This document shows positions 9,717 through 18,822 of a stretch of 64,000 nt of DNA, one piece after another (position 1 is the stretch's first letter; every line of letters starts with the position of its first letter). Below the pieces are notes generated by a model. It was not told the origin of the DNA and made no database searches. It was given only the letters and a program-made list of their open reading frames with translations. A program made the position numbers and the translations under genes. The DNA is from Streptomyces sp. Ru62 (GTDB taxonomy: Bacteria; Actinomycetota; Actinomycetes; Streptomycetales; Streptomycetaceae). The stretch lies in NCBI RefSeq assembly GCF_002920615.1, contig NZ_PQSU01000001.1:248001-312000 (forward strand). Reading direction: 5' to 3'.

Positions 9717-9905
9717 TTACTTGTTGCCGTCCAGGTTCAGGGCCGGCGGGGCGGGCATGGCGTTGTCCATCGTCTTGATGGTGTCCTTGAGGGGCCCCGT
9801 CGGCATCGCATTGTCGAGCGTCGTGACGGTCTCGTCTTCGGCAGGCGGTGTGGGCATCGCGTTGTCCTGCGGAGTCGCTGCGGCGTCCTTGATCTGGTCG
9901 CTCAT
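9717..9905 (-). CDS. afsS: AfsS (AfsR2) sigma-like small regulator with three DNAMP repeats
   Basis: This 62-aa acidic protein contains three near-identical repeats, each a Thr followed shortly by DNAMPxxP, spaced 16-17 residues apart. It lies directly downstream of afsR, the position of afsS. AfsS of S. coelicolor (63 aa) is a small global activator of antibiotic production with repeats written T-x-x-D-N-H-M-P-x-x-P-A. Here the His of the motif is Ala in all three copies. The ATG at 9905 follows AGAGGAAC at Shine-Dalgarno distance. The frame is open further upstream, but that extension would run through a leader hairpin. Confidence 0.88.
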   Translation of the reverse strand: MSDQIKDAAATPQDNAMPTPPAEDETVTTLDNAMPTGPLKDTIKTMDNAMPAPPALNLDGNK

Positions 9906-9938
9906 GATCTGTGTTCCTCTGCTGTTGTGACGAGTGAG

Positions 9939-9984
9939 GAACGCCCGTCCAGGGGCTCCCCCGAGGGCCACTGGACGGGCGTTC
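9939..9984 (-). promoter_or_regulatory. Long hairpin in the afsS leader
   Basis: A perfect 14-bp inverted repeat joins 9939-9952 (GAACGCCCGTCCAG) and 9971-9984 (CTGGACGGGCGTTC) with an 18-nt loop. It lies between the afsR stop and the afsS start, 34 bp upstream of the afsS ATG. It could terminate afsR transcripts, attenuate afsS, or protect the afsS mRNA 5' end. The sequence alone cannot decide. Confidence 0.6.
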
Positions 9985-10048
9985 GGAGCCGCACTCTAAT
10001 GGGTCGGGCTCCTGTCAGACCGCCTGCCCCCCGACGCGACGGTCCGGT

Positions 10049-10089
10049 ACGTAAGAGAGTGCCTGTTGCCGATAAACGAATGCTGAACG
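10049..10089 (-). promoter_or_regulatory. Candidate AfsR-binding direct repeat and afsS promoter
   Basis: On the minus strand CGTTCA (10089-10084) and CGTTTA (10078-10073) form a direct repeat with an 11-bp period, the geometry expected for SARP operators; AfsR is known to activate afsS from such a site overlapping the -35 region. A TCTTAC or TTACGT -10-like hexamer lies near 10050. An alternative -10 (TAGAGT, complement of 9993-9998) lies closer to the gene. Both promoter assignments are inference. Confidence 0.55.
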
Positions 10090-10117
10090 GCACGGGAGCG
10101 CGTGCGTATCCCGAGTC

Positions 10118-13081
10118 TCAGGCGGTTGACGCCGGTCTGATCAATGCGCGGACGCTGCTGGCTTCCGGGGCGCAGCTCTGCTCGTACAGGTTGAGCGCCT
10201 CGCGCCAACACGCCTTTGCGCGATCCAATTGTCCCAGTTTAGTCAATGCGTGTCCGAGGAGGGTCAGTACGTTCGCACGCATGCGGTCACCACCGATGCA
10301 GCCCAGTGCGAGCGCCTGCTCGGCGTGCTGGGCGGCCTGCGACGGGTGCTGGGCGGCCAACTGGACCTCGGCGATGCGGAAGTTGGCGGTACCTTCCCAG
10401 AGCCGCTGTCGGTGGTCGCCGAAGATGCGCAATGCGTCGGAAAACTGGCTGAGCGCTTCGCTGTGGCGGCCGGCCTGGATCATGGCGACGCCCAGCGCGT
10501 AGTGGCTGTTGGCGAGCCGTACCGTCCGGCCGATCTCGCTGTGCGCGGCTACTCCACGCTGCGCGATCTCAACTGCTCGCGTGATGTCGCCCATCCCCAG
10601 GTACGCGCGAGACAGATTGCCCAGGCTGGTCGCTTCGAATGGCCTGTTGCCCGCTGCGCGCAGTCCCTCGATGGCCCTTTCGAAGAAGGCCTTGCCCTCC
10701 GCATGCCTTCCCTGATGAAGGCACATGAGCCCCCGATTGTTGGCCACCCAGCTCACAGCGGTGGAGTCGCCCACCTTCTCGGCCAGTTCCATCGCTACAC
10801 GGGCTTCCGTCTCCGCTTGCTGGATACGCCCGGACACCAGGAGCACATCGGTCAGCACGGTGCGGGCTCTGCCCTCCGCCCGGGGGTCCCCCGCTCTCCG
10901 GGTGGCCTCGCACATCGCCCGGGCCGTCGTCTCGTACTGGTGCGAGTTGGCCCCGGACTCGGTCAGGTCTTTGGCCGCCCAGAGCAGATCGACACCGCGT
11001 CGCAACCGATCCGAACCTGTCGATTGTCGTGCACAGGCCAGCAGTGGGGCCGCCTCGGTGTACAGCCAGTCGAGCGCCGCCGCCGCTTCCGTGAACCGCA
11101 GCCCTGGGTACTCCGTCGGCTCCAGATCGTCCACCAAGCGGTCGCCGGGGCGCTCCATCGCGTACACACCAGCAGTCGTCGCCAGATAAAAATCCAGCAC
11201 CCGAGACATAGCCGCCTCCCGCTCACCAGGCGGCCACTCGTCCCTCTCCGCACAAGCCCGCGCGTACAGCCGCACCAGGTCGTGGAACCGGTACCGCCCA
11301 GGCGCCGCCGACTCCAGCAGGGACGTGTCCACCAGGGACTCCAGCAGGTCCTCGGTCTCCTCCACAGGGAGGTCCAGGACCGCGGCCGCAGCAGCCAGCG
11401 AGATGTCCGGGCCGTCGGCCAGGCCCAGCAACCTGAAGGCGCGAGCCTGGGCCGGTTCCAACTGCCCGTAGCCCAGTTCGAACGTGGCCTTCACCGCCAG
11501 GTCGCCGGCCTGCAGCTCGTCCAGGCGGCGCCGCTCGTCCGCCAGCTTCGCCGCCAGGACCGAGACCGTCCAGGTGCGGCGGGCCGCCAGGCGGGAGGCC
11601 GCGATGCGGATCGCCAGGGGGAGGAAGCCGCAGGCCGCGACCACGTCGAGGGCGGCCTCGCGTTCCGCCGCCACCCGTTCCTCGCCCACGATCTTCGTGA
11701 AGAGGGCCAGCGCCTCGTCGGGGGACATGACGTCCAGGTCGACCAGGTGGGCGCCGGCGAGGTCGAGCATGCGGACGCGGGAGGTGACCAGGGCGGCGCA
11801 GCCCTCGGTCCCCGGCAGCAGGGGCCTCACCTGCGCCGCGTCCTTCGCGTTGTCCAGCAGTACAAGGACTCGGCGGCCGTCCAACACCGAGCGGTACAAC
11901 GCCGCTCGCTCCTCCAGCGAATCCGGGATCGATGCGTCCGCCGTGCCCAGCGCCCGCAGGAAGGAGCCGAGGACCGTCTCCGGTTCCGCCGGGCGGGGGC
12001 CCGCGCCCTGGAGGTCCACGTACAGCTGGCCGTCGGGGAAGGCCGGGCGGGCCCGGTGGGCCACGTGGACCGCGAGGGTCGTCTTGCCCACGCCGCCGAT
12101 GCCGGCCAGGGCCGAGACCGCCATCACCCGGCCCTCCGCCTCCGATGCGGAGGACAGGACGTCCGTCAGTTCCGACACGAAGGAGGAGCGGCCGGTGAAG
12201 TCGGGGACGGAGGCGGGCAGCTGGGCCGGGCGGACCGGGGCCGCCGTCGGCTCGGTCACGGGGGCGGACGGCTCCGCGAGGGCCGGGTCCGCCTGGAGGA
12301 TGCGCTGCTGGAGTTCGCTGAGGCCCGGGCGGGGGTCGACGCCGAGCTCCTCGGAGAGCAGGCGGCGGGTGTCGGCGTACACCGCGAGGGCCTCCGCCTG
12401 GCGGCCGCTCCGGTACAGCGCCAGCATCAGCAGCTCGCGCAGGCGCTCCCGGAGCGGGTGCGCGGCCGTCAGGGCCGTCAGTTCCGATACCGCCTCCGCG
12501 TGGCAGCCCTGTTCGAGGTCCAGGTCCAGACGGGTCTCCAGCAGGCCGAGCCGCCACTCCTCCAGGCGGGCCCGCTGGGCCTCGGCGTAGGGGCCGGGTA
12601 CGCCGGCCAGGGGTTCGCCGTCCCACAGGTCGAGGGCCTGGTTCAGGACCGCTCGGGCTCGGCTCAGGTCACCCGCACCCCGCGCCTTCTCCGCCTCCGC
12701 AGCCAGGTCCTGCGCGACCGCGAGGTCCAGGGCGCCCTCGCGCAGGCCCCGGATCGCGTACCCGCCGGACTCGCTGATCAGGACGCCGGGGGTGAGCACC
12801 TTCCGCAGCCGGGAGGCGTACGTGCGGACCGCCGCCAGTGCCTGGGACGGCGGCTCGGCTCCCCACAGGGCGTCGATGAGCTCCGCCGCCGTGGCCGTAC
12901 GGCCCTCGCGCAGCAGCAGGGCGGCCAGCAGGGCGCGCTGCTGGGGGGAGCCCGTGCTGAGCGCTTCCTCGCCGTGCCAGGCCCGCACCGGACCGAGCAC
13001 GCCGAAGCGCAGCGGGCCGGGCTCCGCGACGGGCGCGGAGCCGGCACGCCGCTGCTCGGGTACTCGCGGCCCACCGTCCAT
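10118..13081 (-). CDS. afsR: Global regulator AfsR (SARP-NB-ARC-TPR)
   Basis: The 987-aa protein matches AfsR (about 993 aa in S. coelicolor) in length and domain order. A winged-helix OmpR-like DNA-binding domain spans ~24-115 and a bacterial transcriptional activator domain ~122-265 (YAEAQRARLEEWRLGLLE). A STAND/NB-ARC ATPase follows, with P-loop GIGGVGKTTL at 327-336 and VLVLLDNAKDAAQV as Walker B. The C-terminal third is TPR repeats. AfsR is phosphorylated by AfsK and activates afsS, which lies immediately downstream. The ATG at 13081 follows GAGGGGG. Upstream in-frame codons would add an Arg-rich extension lacking family similarity. Confidence 0.92.
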   Translation of the reverse strand: MDGGPRVPEQRRAGSAPVAEPGPLRFGVLGPVRAWHGEEALSTGSPQQRALLAALLLREGRTATAAELIDALWGAEPPSQALAAVRTYASRLRKVLTPGVLISESGGYAIRGLREGALDLAVAQDLAAEAEKARGAGDLSRARAVLNQALDLWDGEPLAGVPGPYAEAQRARLEEWRLGLLETRLDLDLEQGCHAEAVSELTALTAAHPLRERLRELLMLALYRSGRQAEALAVYADTRRLLSEELGVDPRPGLSELQQRILQADPALAEPSAPVTEPTAAPVRPAQLPASVPDFTGRSSFVSELTDVLSSASEAEGRVMAVSALAGIGGVGKTTLAVHVAHRARPAFPDGQLYVDLQGAGPRPAEPETVLGSFLRALGTADASIPDSLEERAALYRSVLDGRRVLVLLDNAKDAAQVRPLLPGTEGCAALVTSRVRMLDLAGAHLVDLDVMSPDEALALFTKIVGEERVAAEREAALDVVAACGFLPLAIRIAASRLAARRTWTVSVLAAKLADERRRLDELQAGDLAVKATFELGYGQLEPAQARAFRLLGLADGPDISLAAAAAVLDLPVEETEDLLESLVDTSLLESAAPGRYRFHDLVRLYARACAERDEWPPGEREAAMSRVLDFYLATTAGVYAMERPGDRLVDDLEPTEYPGLRFTEAAAALDWLYTEAAPLLACARQSTGSDRLRRGVDLLWAAKDLTESGANSHQYETTARAMCEATRRAGDPRAEGRARTVLTDVLLVSGRIQQAETEARVAMELAEKVGDSTAVSWVANNRGLMCLHQGRHAEGKAFFERAIEGLRAAGNRPFEATSLGNLSRAYLGMGDITRAVEIAQRGVAAHSEIGRTVRLANSHYALGVAMIQAGRHSEALSQFSDALRIFGDHRQRLWEGTANFRIAEVQLAAQHPSQAAQHAEQALALGCIGGDRMRANVLTLLGHALTKLGQLDRAKACWREALNLYEQSCAPEASSVRALIRPASTA

Positions 13082-13246
13082 GCGTTCGTCCCCCTCGGCA
13101 TCACGAACAACCCCGTCAGTTTGCCTTGTTCCGGGCGGTTGCGTCAGCCGTGGGAGACGCCGATCACAGCGGGCCGCACCTGGGTGCACAGAGCCCTCAC
13201 AACCTCTCCGCACGCCGACGGCCCGGCACCGGAAGTCAACGGACGG

Positions 13247-13642
13247 TCAGTCGGCCAAATCCACCCGTACGGTCAGCAGGTCCGTGCCGAACGCCCGTAC
13301 GGCCGTGCTGTTGAGACGGGGCAGGGTGCGCAGCCGGGCCACGGGGTCGTCGTCGGGAAGCAGGTGGGCGGTGCCGTGGTGCCAGCGGCCGGCGATGCGG
13401 ACGCGGACCGTGGGGTCGGCCTGGATGTTGCGCACGTACTGCGACTTCAGGCCGAACTCGGAGACCAGCCAGAAGGAGCTGCCGACGCGGCGCCCGCCGA
13501 CCGGTGTCCGCCGGGGCAGGCCGGACGTCCGGCCGGTGGTCTCCAGCAGGGTCTGGAACGGCAGGCGCCGGTTGAGCGGGTTGGCGACGTACCGCTGGAG
13601 GCGGGTGACGACGCGCTGCTTGCGGTCTGCGCGACCTGACAT
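13247..13642 (-). CDS. Deazaflavin (F420)-dependent nitroreductase-family protein
   Basis: This 131-aa protein belongs to the DUF385/Ddn family: ANPLNRRLPFQTLLETTGRTSGLPRRTPVG near residues 20-48, GSSFWLVSEFG, and YVRNIQADPTVRVRIAGRWHHGTAHLL. Members use cofactor F420 or related flavins to reduce diverse substrates. The split-barrel core is complete. The start at 13642 follows a GGGAGCC-type site. It is neighbour to other F420-related genes, including fbiC, within 5 kb, which supports F420 use; substrate unknown. Confidence 0.85.
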   Translation of the reverse strand: MSGRADRKQRVVTRLQRYVANPLNRRLPFQTLLETTGRTSGLPRRTPVGGRRVGSSFWLVSEFGLKSQYVRNIQADPTVRVRIAGRWHHGTAHLLPDDDPVARLRTLPRLNSTAVRAFGTDLLTVRVDLAD

Positions 13643-13732
13643 GACTCCGGCTCCCCTGCTCTCTCCCGGCGCGAGGATGCCAGCCTCCACCGGGGTGCGC
13701 CGGATCGCAACGGGGGCGCGGGCCGGCACACC

Positions 13733-15130
13733 TCAGTTCCCCAGGAACACCGGGTTGGTGAACGCGGCCATCGCCCCCGGCAGCGGTCCCAGCGCCGTCT
13801 CGTGGCGCAGTTCGGCACGCACATAGGCCGCGCGGTCCGGGGTCGTGCGCCACTCCAGGGTGCCCGTGCCGGACACCGGCAGCGGATCGCCGGTGCACAG
13901 CACGCCCTGGTCGGTGACGAACCGCACCGAGCAGCGCGGCGCGCCGGACACCTCCAGCCGCACGGTCACCGGGGTGTCGTGCGCGACCGCCAGCCGCTCC
14001 CCGATCCCGGCCCGTTCACCTCCCCCGGCCGTCACGGAGAACGCCAGCGAGACGTGCCGCGACTCGGCCACGTACGACCGCCCCGCCCGCAGCCCCTCCT
14101 GGATCGCCTCCCGGGTCAGGCCGTCGGCGAGGACCACCGTCTGGGGCAGCCCGACGACGTCCGGGGCGCGGTGGGCGTCGCTGTTGCCCATCGCCGGCAG
14201 CCACGCCCGCCCGCCCCGCGCCGACGCCACCAGCCCCGCGTCCCAGGCCGCCAGCGCCAGTTCGTCGTCGGGTGTCCAGGGTCCGTTCCACACCTCCACG
14301 GCGTCCGCGTGCGCGAACCCGAACTTCCAGGCGCAGCCCACGCAGTCGGCGTACGGATGGGCCGGGACGACGAGACCGCCGGCCCGCCGGATCTCCCGCG
14401 CGAAGTGCGCCCAGCGGCCGTCCCGGGCCCGGTAGCGCCAGTCGACGAAGGTGCCCGGCTCGGTGCCGAGGGCCAGGACGTGCCCGTTCCTGGTGGTGAC
14501 CTCCTCGCCGAGCAGCACCAGCAGGTCGTCGCCGGCCGCGTCGGCCCAGTGGGCGTGCGAGGCGTGCGTGTTGTGGTCGGAGCTGTTGAGGAAGTCGAGC
14601 CCGGCCGCGCGGGCCAGGTCCGCGATCCCGGCCGGGGTGCGGCGCCCGTCGGAGTGCCAGGAGTGCAGGTGGCAGTCGCCCCGGTACCAGTCCCGGCCCC
14701 GCCCCCGGGCCCGGTCCGGCGGGTACACCGTCCGTGGCGTCTCCCCGGCCGCCCCTTCCGTCAGCGTGACGGTCACCTCGTACGGCAGCCCCTGCGGTGC
14801 CACGGTGTACGGCCCGAGCGCGATGTACCAGGTGCCGGGGGACAGCGGCCCGGGGAGATATCCGGGCGTGGCCTCGTCCGCCCGTACGAAGAACTCGCTG
14901 CGCGCCCCGCCCGACCACCCCCGGAACCCCCGCCCGCCCAGCTCGGTGCCGCGCGTGTCGAACAACCCGATGTCGAGGGCGTTGCCGGGGGTGCCGGGTG
15001 GCACGGGGGGCTTGTCGTAGCTGTAGGAGACCTTCAACTCGCCGGTCCCAGGCGGTACTTCGAAAGGGAGGTACACGTAGTCCGGCGAACCCGGTGCCAA
15101 GGTGCCGCGCAAGGTCGTCACAAGGGCCAC
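13733..15130 (-). CDS. CehA/McbA-family PHP-domain metallohydrolase
   Basis: The 465-aa protein has an N-terminal beta-rich region (residues ~1-130, similar to pre-peptidase or carbohydrate-binding sandwiches) and a PHP metallohydrolase domain beginning with GDCHLHSWHSDG near residue 151. Further PHP metal-ligand motifs are SSDHNTHASHAHW, GEEVTT and VPAHPYADC. CehA/McbA enzymes hydrolyse carbamates and related esters; a nucleotidase or phosphoesterase role is equally possible. There is no signal peptide despite the beta-sandwich. The GTG start at 15130 has a weak ribosome binding site. Confidence 0.83.
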   Translation of the reverse strand: MALVTTLRGTLAPGSPDYVYLPFEVPPGTGELKVSYSYDKPPVPPGTPGNALDIGLFDTRGTELGGRGFRGWSGGARSEFFVRADEATPGYLPGPLSPGTWYIALGPYTVAPQGLPYEVTVTLTEGAAGETPRTVYPPDRARGRGRDWYRGDCHLHSWHSDGRRTPAGIADLARAAGLDFLNSSDHNTHASHAHWADAAGDDLLVLLGEEVTTRNGHVLALGTEPGTFVDWRYRARDGRWAHFAREIRRAGGLVVPAHPYADCVGCAWKFGFAHADAVEVWNGPWTPDDELALAAWDAGLVASARGGRAWLPAMGNSDAHRAPDVVGLPQTVVLADGLTREAIQEGLRAGRSYVAESRHVSLAFSVTAGGGERAGIGERLAVAHDTPVTVRLEVSGAPRCSVRFVTDQGVLCTGDPLPVSGTGTLEWRTTPDRAAYVRAELRHETALGPLPGAMAAFTNPVFLGN

Positions 15131-15251
15131 GGTAGGCGCCTGAAGGGGCGCGGGACAGTATCAAGAGGCGACTTTGCCGCGTGGGCGCGACCAGCCACAC
15201 CGAACCCGCGCGCACCCCTGACGAGCAACCGACCAGTCGGTACGATGCCTC

Positions 15252-16118
15252 ATGCGCATCTCCGTCACGATCTTCCTCACCGACGAGACCATCACCCCCA
15301 CCCACCTCGCCCGCGAACTGGAACAGCGCGGGTTCTCCGGCCTCTACCTCCCGGAACACACCCACATCCCCGTCGACCGCACCACCCCCTACCCCGCCGG
15401 CGGCGACCTCCCCCGCGAGTACGGCCGTACCCTCGACCCCTTCGTGGCCCTGGCCCAGGCAGCGGCCGTGACCGAGCGGCTGGCGCTCGGTACCGGCATC
15501 ACCCTCGTCGCCCAGCACGACCCCATCGACCTCGCCAAGCAGATCGCCTCGCTCGACCACCTGTCCGGCGGCCGCTTCACCCTCGGCCTCGGCTACGGCT
15601 GGAACGTGGAGGAGGCCGCCGACCACGGCGTCACCTGGCGGACCCGCCGGGAACTGGTCCGGGACCGGATGGCGCTGATGCGCGCGCTGTGGAGCGAGGA
15701 GCCGACCGCGTACGAGGGGGAGTTCGGCGCCGTACGGGCCAGCTTCGCCCACCCCAAGCCCGTGCAGAAGCCGCGCGGCCCGGTCGTCGGCCCCCGCACG
15801 CTCGTCGGCGGGGCCGCCGGGCCCAAGCTGTTCGCGCACATCGCCGAGTACGCCGACGGCTGGCTGCCGATCGGCGGGCGCGGACTCTCCGAAGCGCTGC
15901 CCGTGCTGCGCTCGGTGTGGGCGGACGCGGGCCGCGACCCGGCCGCCCTCCAGGTCGTCCCGTACGCCGTCCGGCCCACCCCCGGCAAGCTCGCCCACTA
16001 CGCCGAACTGGGCATCGAGGAGGTCGTGGTGCAGTTGCCGCCGGTCCGGGAGGCGGAGGTGCTGCGGGCGCTCGACGCCTACGGCCCGCTCCTCCCGGAC
16101 AGTGCCCCGCAACCGTGA
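15252..16118 (+). CDS. F420-dependent LLM-class oxidoreductase
   Basis: This 288-aa protein is a luciferase-like TIM barrel of the TIGR03619 type. It begins MRISVTIFLTDETITPTHLARELEQRGFSGLYLPEH and carries LALGTGITLVAQHDPIDLAKQIASLDHLSGGRFTLGLGYGWNVEE (residues ~77-121), the LLM signature with the nonprolyl cis-peptide region. These enzymes use reduced F420 or FMN. The stop is 24 bp before fbiC on the same strand, so the two are probably co-transcribed, linking an F420-using enzyme to F420 supply. A GACCAGTCGGTACGAT segment upstream may be its promoter. Confidence 0.9.
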   Translation: MRISVTIFLTDETITPTHLARELEQRGFSGLYLPEHTHIPVDRTTPYPAGGDLPREYGRTLDPFVALAQAAAVTERLALGTGITLVAQHDPIDLAKQIASLDHLSGGRFTLGLGYGWNVEEAADHGVTWRTRRELVRDRMALMRALWSEEPTAYEGEFGAVRASFAHPKPVQKPRGPVVGPRTLVGGAAGPKLFAHIAEYADGWLPIGGRGLSEALPVLRSVWADAGRDPAALQVVPYAVRPTPGKLAHYAELGIEEVVVQLPPVREAEVLRALDAYGPLLPDSAPQP

Positions 16119-16142
16119 TCAAAGCGAACGTATGCTCAAGGG

Positions 16143-18728
16143 ATGACGACTTCCGCGACCTCCGGAACCGGCCCCACCGAGAACTCCATGCGTCGCGCCC
16201 TCAAACGCGCCCGGGACGGCGTCGCCCTCGACGTCGCCGAGGCGGCGGTACTGCTCCAGGCGCGGGGTGAGGACCTCACCGACCTCGCCGCCTCCGCCGC
16301 CCGGGTGCGGGACGCGGGCCTGGAGGCGGCGGGCAGGCCCGGCGTCATCACGTACTCGAAGAGCGTCTTCATCCCCCTCACCCGGCTGTGCCGGGACAAG
16401 TGCCACTACTGCACGTTCGTCACCGTGCCCGGCAAGCTGCGCCGCGCCGGGCACGGCATGTTCATGTCCCCCGATGAGGTGCTGGACATCGCCCGCAAGG
16501 GCGCCGCCCTCGGCTGCAAGGAAGCCCTGATCACCCTCGGCGACAAGCCGGAGGACCGCTGGCCCGAGGCGCGCGAGTGGCTCGACGCGCACGGCTACGA
16601 CGACACCATCGCCTACGTCCGCGCCATCTCCATCCGCATCCTGGAGGAGACGGGACTCCTTCCCCACCTCAACCCGGGCGTGCTGACGTGGACCGACTTC
16701 CAGCGGCTGAAGCCCGTCGCGCCCAGCATGGGCATGATGCTGGAGACGACCGCGACCCGTCTGTGGTCCGAGCCGGGCGGCCCGCACCACGGCTCCCCGG
16801 ACAAGGAACCGGCCGTCCGGCTGCGCGTCCTGGAGGACGCCGGCCGCTCCTCCGTCCCCTTCACCTCCGGCCTGCTCATCGGCATCGGCGAGACCTACGA
16901 GGAGCGCGCGGAGTCCCTGTTCGCGCTCCGGAAGGTCTCCCGGGCCTACCACGGCATCCAGGAGCTGATCATCCAGAACTTCCGCGCCAAGCCGGACACG
17001 GCGATGCGCGGCATGCCGGACGCCGAACTGGACGACCTCGTCGCCACGGTGGCCGTCGCCCGGCACATCATGGGCCCGTCGGCCTGCCTCCAGGCCCCGC
17101 CGAACCTGCTCGACGCCGAGTACGAGCGGCTGATCGGCGCCGGCATCGACGACTGGGGCGGGGTCTCCCCGCTGACCATCGACCACGTCAACCCCGAACG
17201 CCCCTGGCCGCAGATCGACGAACTCACCGAGCGCTCCCGGGCAGCCGGCTTCGAACTGCGTGAACGCCTCTGCGTCTACCCGGAGTTCGTCCGCCGCGGC
17301 GAGCCCTGGCTGGACCCGCGGCTGCGCCCGCACGTGTCCGCCCTCGCCGACCCGGAGACGGGCCTCGCCCTGCCGGACGCGCCGGTCACGGGCCGGCCCT
17401 GGCAGGAGCCGGAGGAGGTGTTCACCGCCACCGGCCGCACGGACCTGCACGCGTCCATCGACACCGAGGGACGCACCGGTGACCGGCGCGCCGACTTCGA
17501 CGAGGTGTACGGCGACTGGGAGGCCCTGCGGGAGGCGGCGGCCCCCGGCATGGCGCCGGAACGCATCGACGCCGACGTGCGCGAGGCGCTGCGCACGGCG
17601 GCCGACGACCCCACCCGGCTGACCGACGCCGAGGCCCTCGCCCTGCTGCACGCGGACGGTCCGGCGCTGGACGCGCTGTGCCGGGTGGCCGACGACGTCC
17701 GCAGGTCCGCGGTCGGCGACGACGTCACCTACATCGTCACCCGCAACATCAACTTCACCAACGTCTGCTACACCGGCTGCCGGTTCTGCGCCTTCGCGCA
17801 ACGCCGCACGGACGCGGACGCCTACACACTCTCGCTGGAGCAGGTCGCCGACCGCGCCCAGCAGGCGTGGGAGGTCGGCGCGGTCGAGGTGTGCATGCAG
17901 GGCGGCATCCACCCGGACCTGCCGGGCACCGCGTACTTCGACATCGCGAAGGCGGTGAAGGAGCGCGTCCCGGGCATGCACGTGCACGCCTTCTCCCCGA
18001 TGGAGGTGGTCAACGGCGCGACCCGGACCGGCCTTTCGATCCGCGAGTGGCTCACGGCCGCCAAGGAGGCGGGCCTGGACTCCGTCCCCGGCACGGCGGC
18101 GGAGATCCTGGACGACGAGGTCCGCTGGGTGCTGACCAAGGGCAAGCTGCCCACGGCCACCTGGATCGAGGTGATCCGCACCGCGCACGAGCTGGGCATC
18201 CGCTCGTCGTCCACGATGATGTACGGGCATGTGGACCAGCCCCGGCACTGGCTCGGCCATCTGCGCACGCTGGCCGGGATCCAGCGCGAGACGGGCGGCT
18301 TCACCGAGTTCGTGACGCTCCCGTTCATCCACACCAACGCGCCGGTGTACCTGGCCGGCATCGCCCGGCCCGGCCCGACGCTGCGGGACAACCGGGCGGT
18401 GACGGCGATGGCCCGCCTCCTGCTGCACCCCTGGATCCCCAACATCCAGACAAGCTGGGTCAAACTGGGCACCGAGGGTGCGGCGGAGATGCTCCGCTCC
18501 GGCGCGAACGACCTCGGCGGGACACTCATGGAGGAGACGATCTCCCGCATGGCGGGCTCCTCGTACGGCTCCTACAAGTCGGTCCGCGACCTGGTCGCGG
18601 TGGCGGAGGCGGCCGGCCGCCCCGCGAAGCCGCGCACCACCCTCTACGGCGAGGTACCGGAGGAACGGCAGCGGGCGGCCGAGGCGTCCGACGGCCACCT
18701 GCCGGACCTGCTCCCGGTCCTGGACTGA
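16143..18728 (+). CDS. fbiC: Bifunctional FO synthase CofGH (FbiC)
   Basis: This 861-aa fusion has two radical-SAM halves. CofG-like: CRDKCHYC, cysteines 83, 87 and 90. CofH-like: CYTGCRFC, cysteines 542, 546 and 549. Both are CxxxCxxC 4Fe-4S motifs that bind S-adenosylmethionine. Together they join 5-amino-6-(ribitylamino)uracil and tyrosine into FO, the deazaflavin chromophore of F420. Length and order equal those of actinobacterial FbiC, and SCO4429 is the recalled ortholog. It sits 24 bp after the LLM oxidoreductase gene. The protein is cytosolic and appears intact. Confidence 0.96.
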   Translation: MTTSATSGTGPTENSMRRALKRARDGVALDVAEAAVLLQARGEDLTDLAASAARVRDAGLEAAGRPGVITYSKSVFIPLTRLCRDKCHYCTFVTVPGKLRRAGHGMFMSPDEVLDIARKGAALGCKEALITLGDKPEDRWPEAREWLDAHGYDDTIAYVRAISIRILEETGLLPHLNPGVLTWTDFQRLKPVAPSMGMMLETTATRLWSEPGGPHHGSPDKEPAVRLRVLEDAGRSSVPFTSGLLIGIGETYEERAESLFALRKVSRAYHGIQELIIQNFRAKPDTAMRGMPDAELDDLVATVAVARHIMGPSACLQAPPNLLDAEYERLIGAGIDDWGGVSPLTIDHVNPERPWPQIDELTERSRAAGFELRERLCVYPEFVRRGEPWLDPRLRPHVSALADPETGLALPDAPVTGRPWQEPEEVFTATGRTDLHASIDTEGRTGDRRADFDEVYGDWEALREAAAPGMAPERIDADVREALRTAADDPTRLTDAEALALLHADGPALDALCRVADDVRRSAVGDDVTYIVTRNINFTNVCYTGCRFCAFAQRRTDADAYTLSLEQVADRAQQAWEVGAVEVCMQGGIHPDLPGTAYFDIAKAVKERVPGMHVHAFSPMEVVNGATRTGLSIREWLTAAKEAGLDSVPGTAAEILDDEVRWVLTKGKLPTATWIEVIRTAHELGIRSSSTMMYGHVDQPRHWLGHLRTLAGIQRETGGFTEFVTLPFIHTNAPVYLAGIARPGPTLRDNRAVTAMARLLLHPWIPNIQTSWVKLGTEGAAEMLRSGANDLGGTLMEETISRMAGSSYGSYKSVRDLVAVAEAAGRPAKPRTTLYGEVPEERQRAAEASDGHLPDLLPVLD

Positions 18729-18822
18729 GCGGCCTCCCGGACCGATCCCCCTCCGCGGACTGAGTACGATGATCCGACCCCTGTGCTGAGAAGGGGGACC
18801 CGTAGCGGAGGAGATGCGTCCC

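Noticed and set aside
10229..13639. A 1,136-codon plus-strand frame opposite afsR
   Set aside because: It is an antisense artefact; afsR on the minus strand has full SARP, NB-ARC and TPR features.
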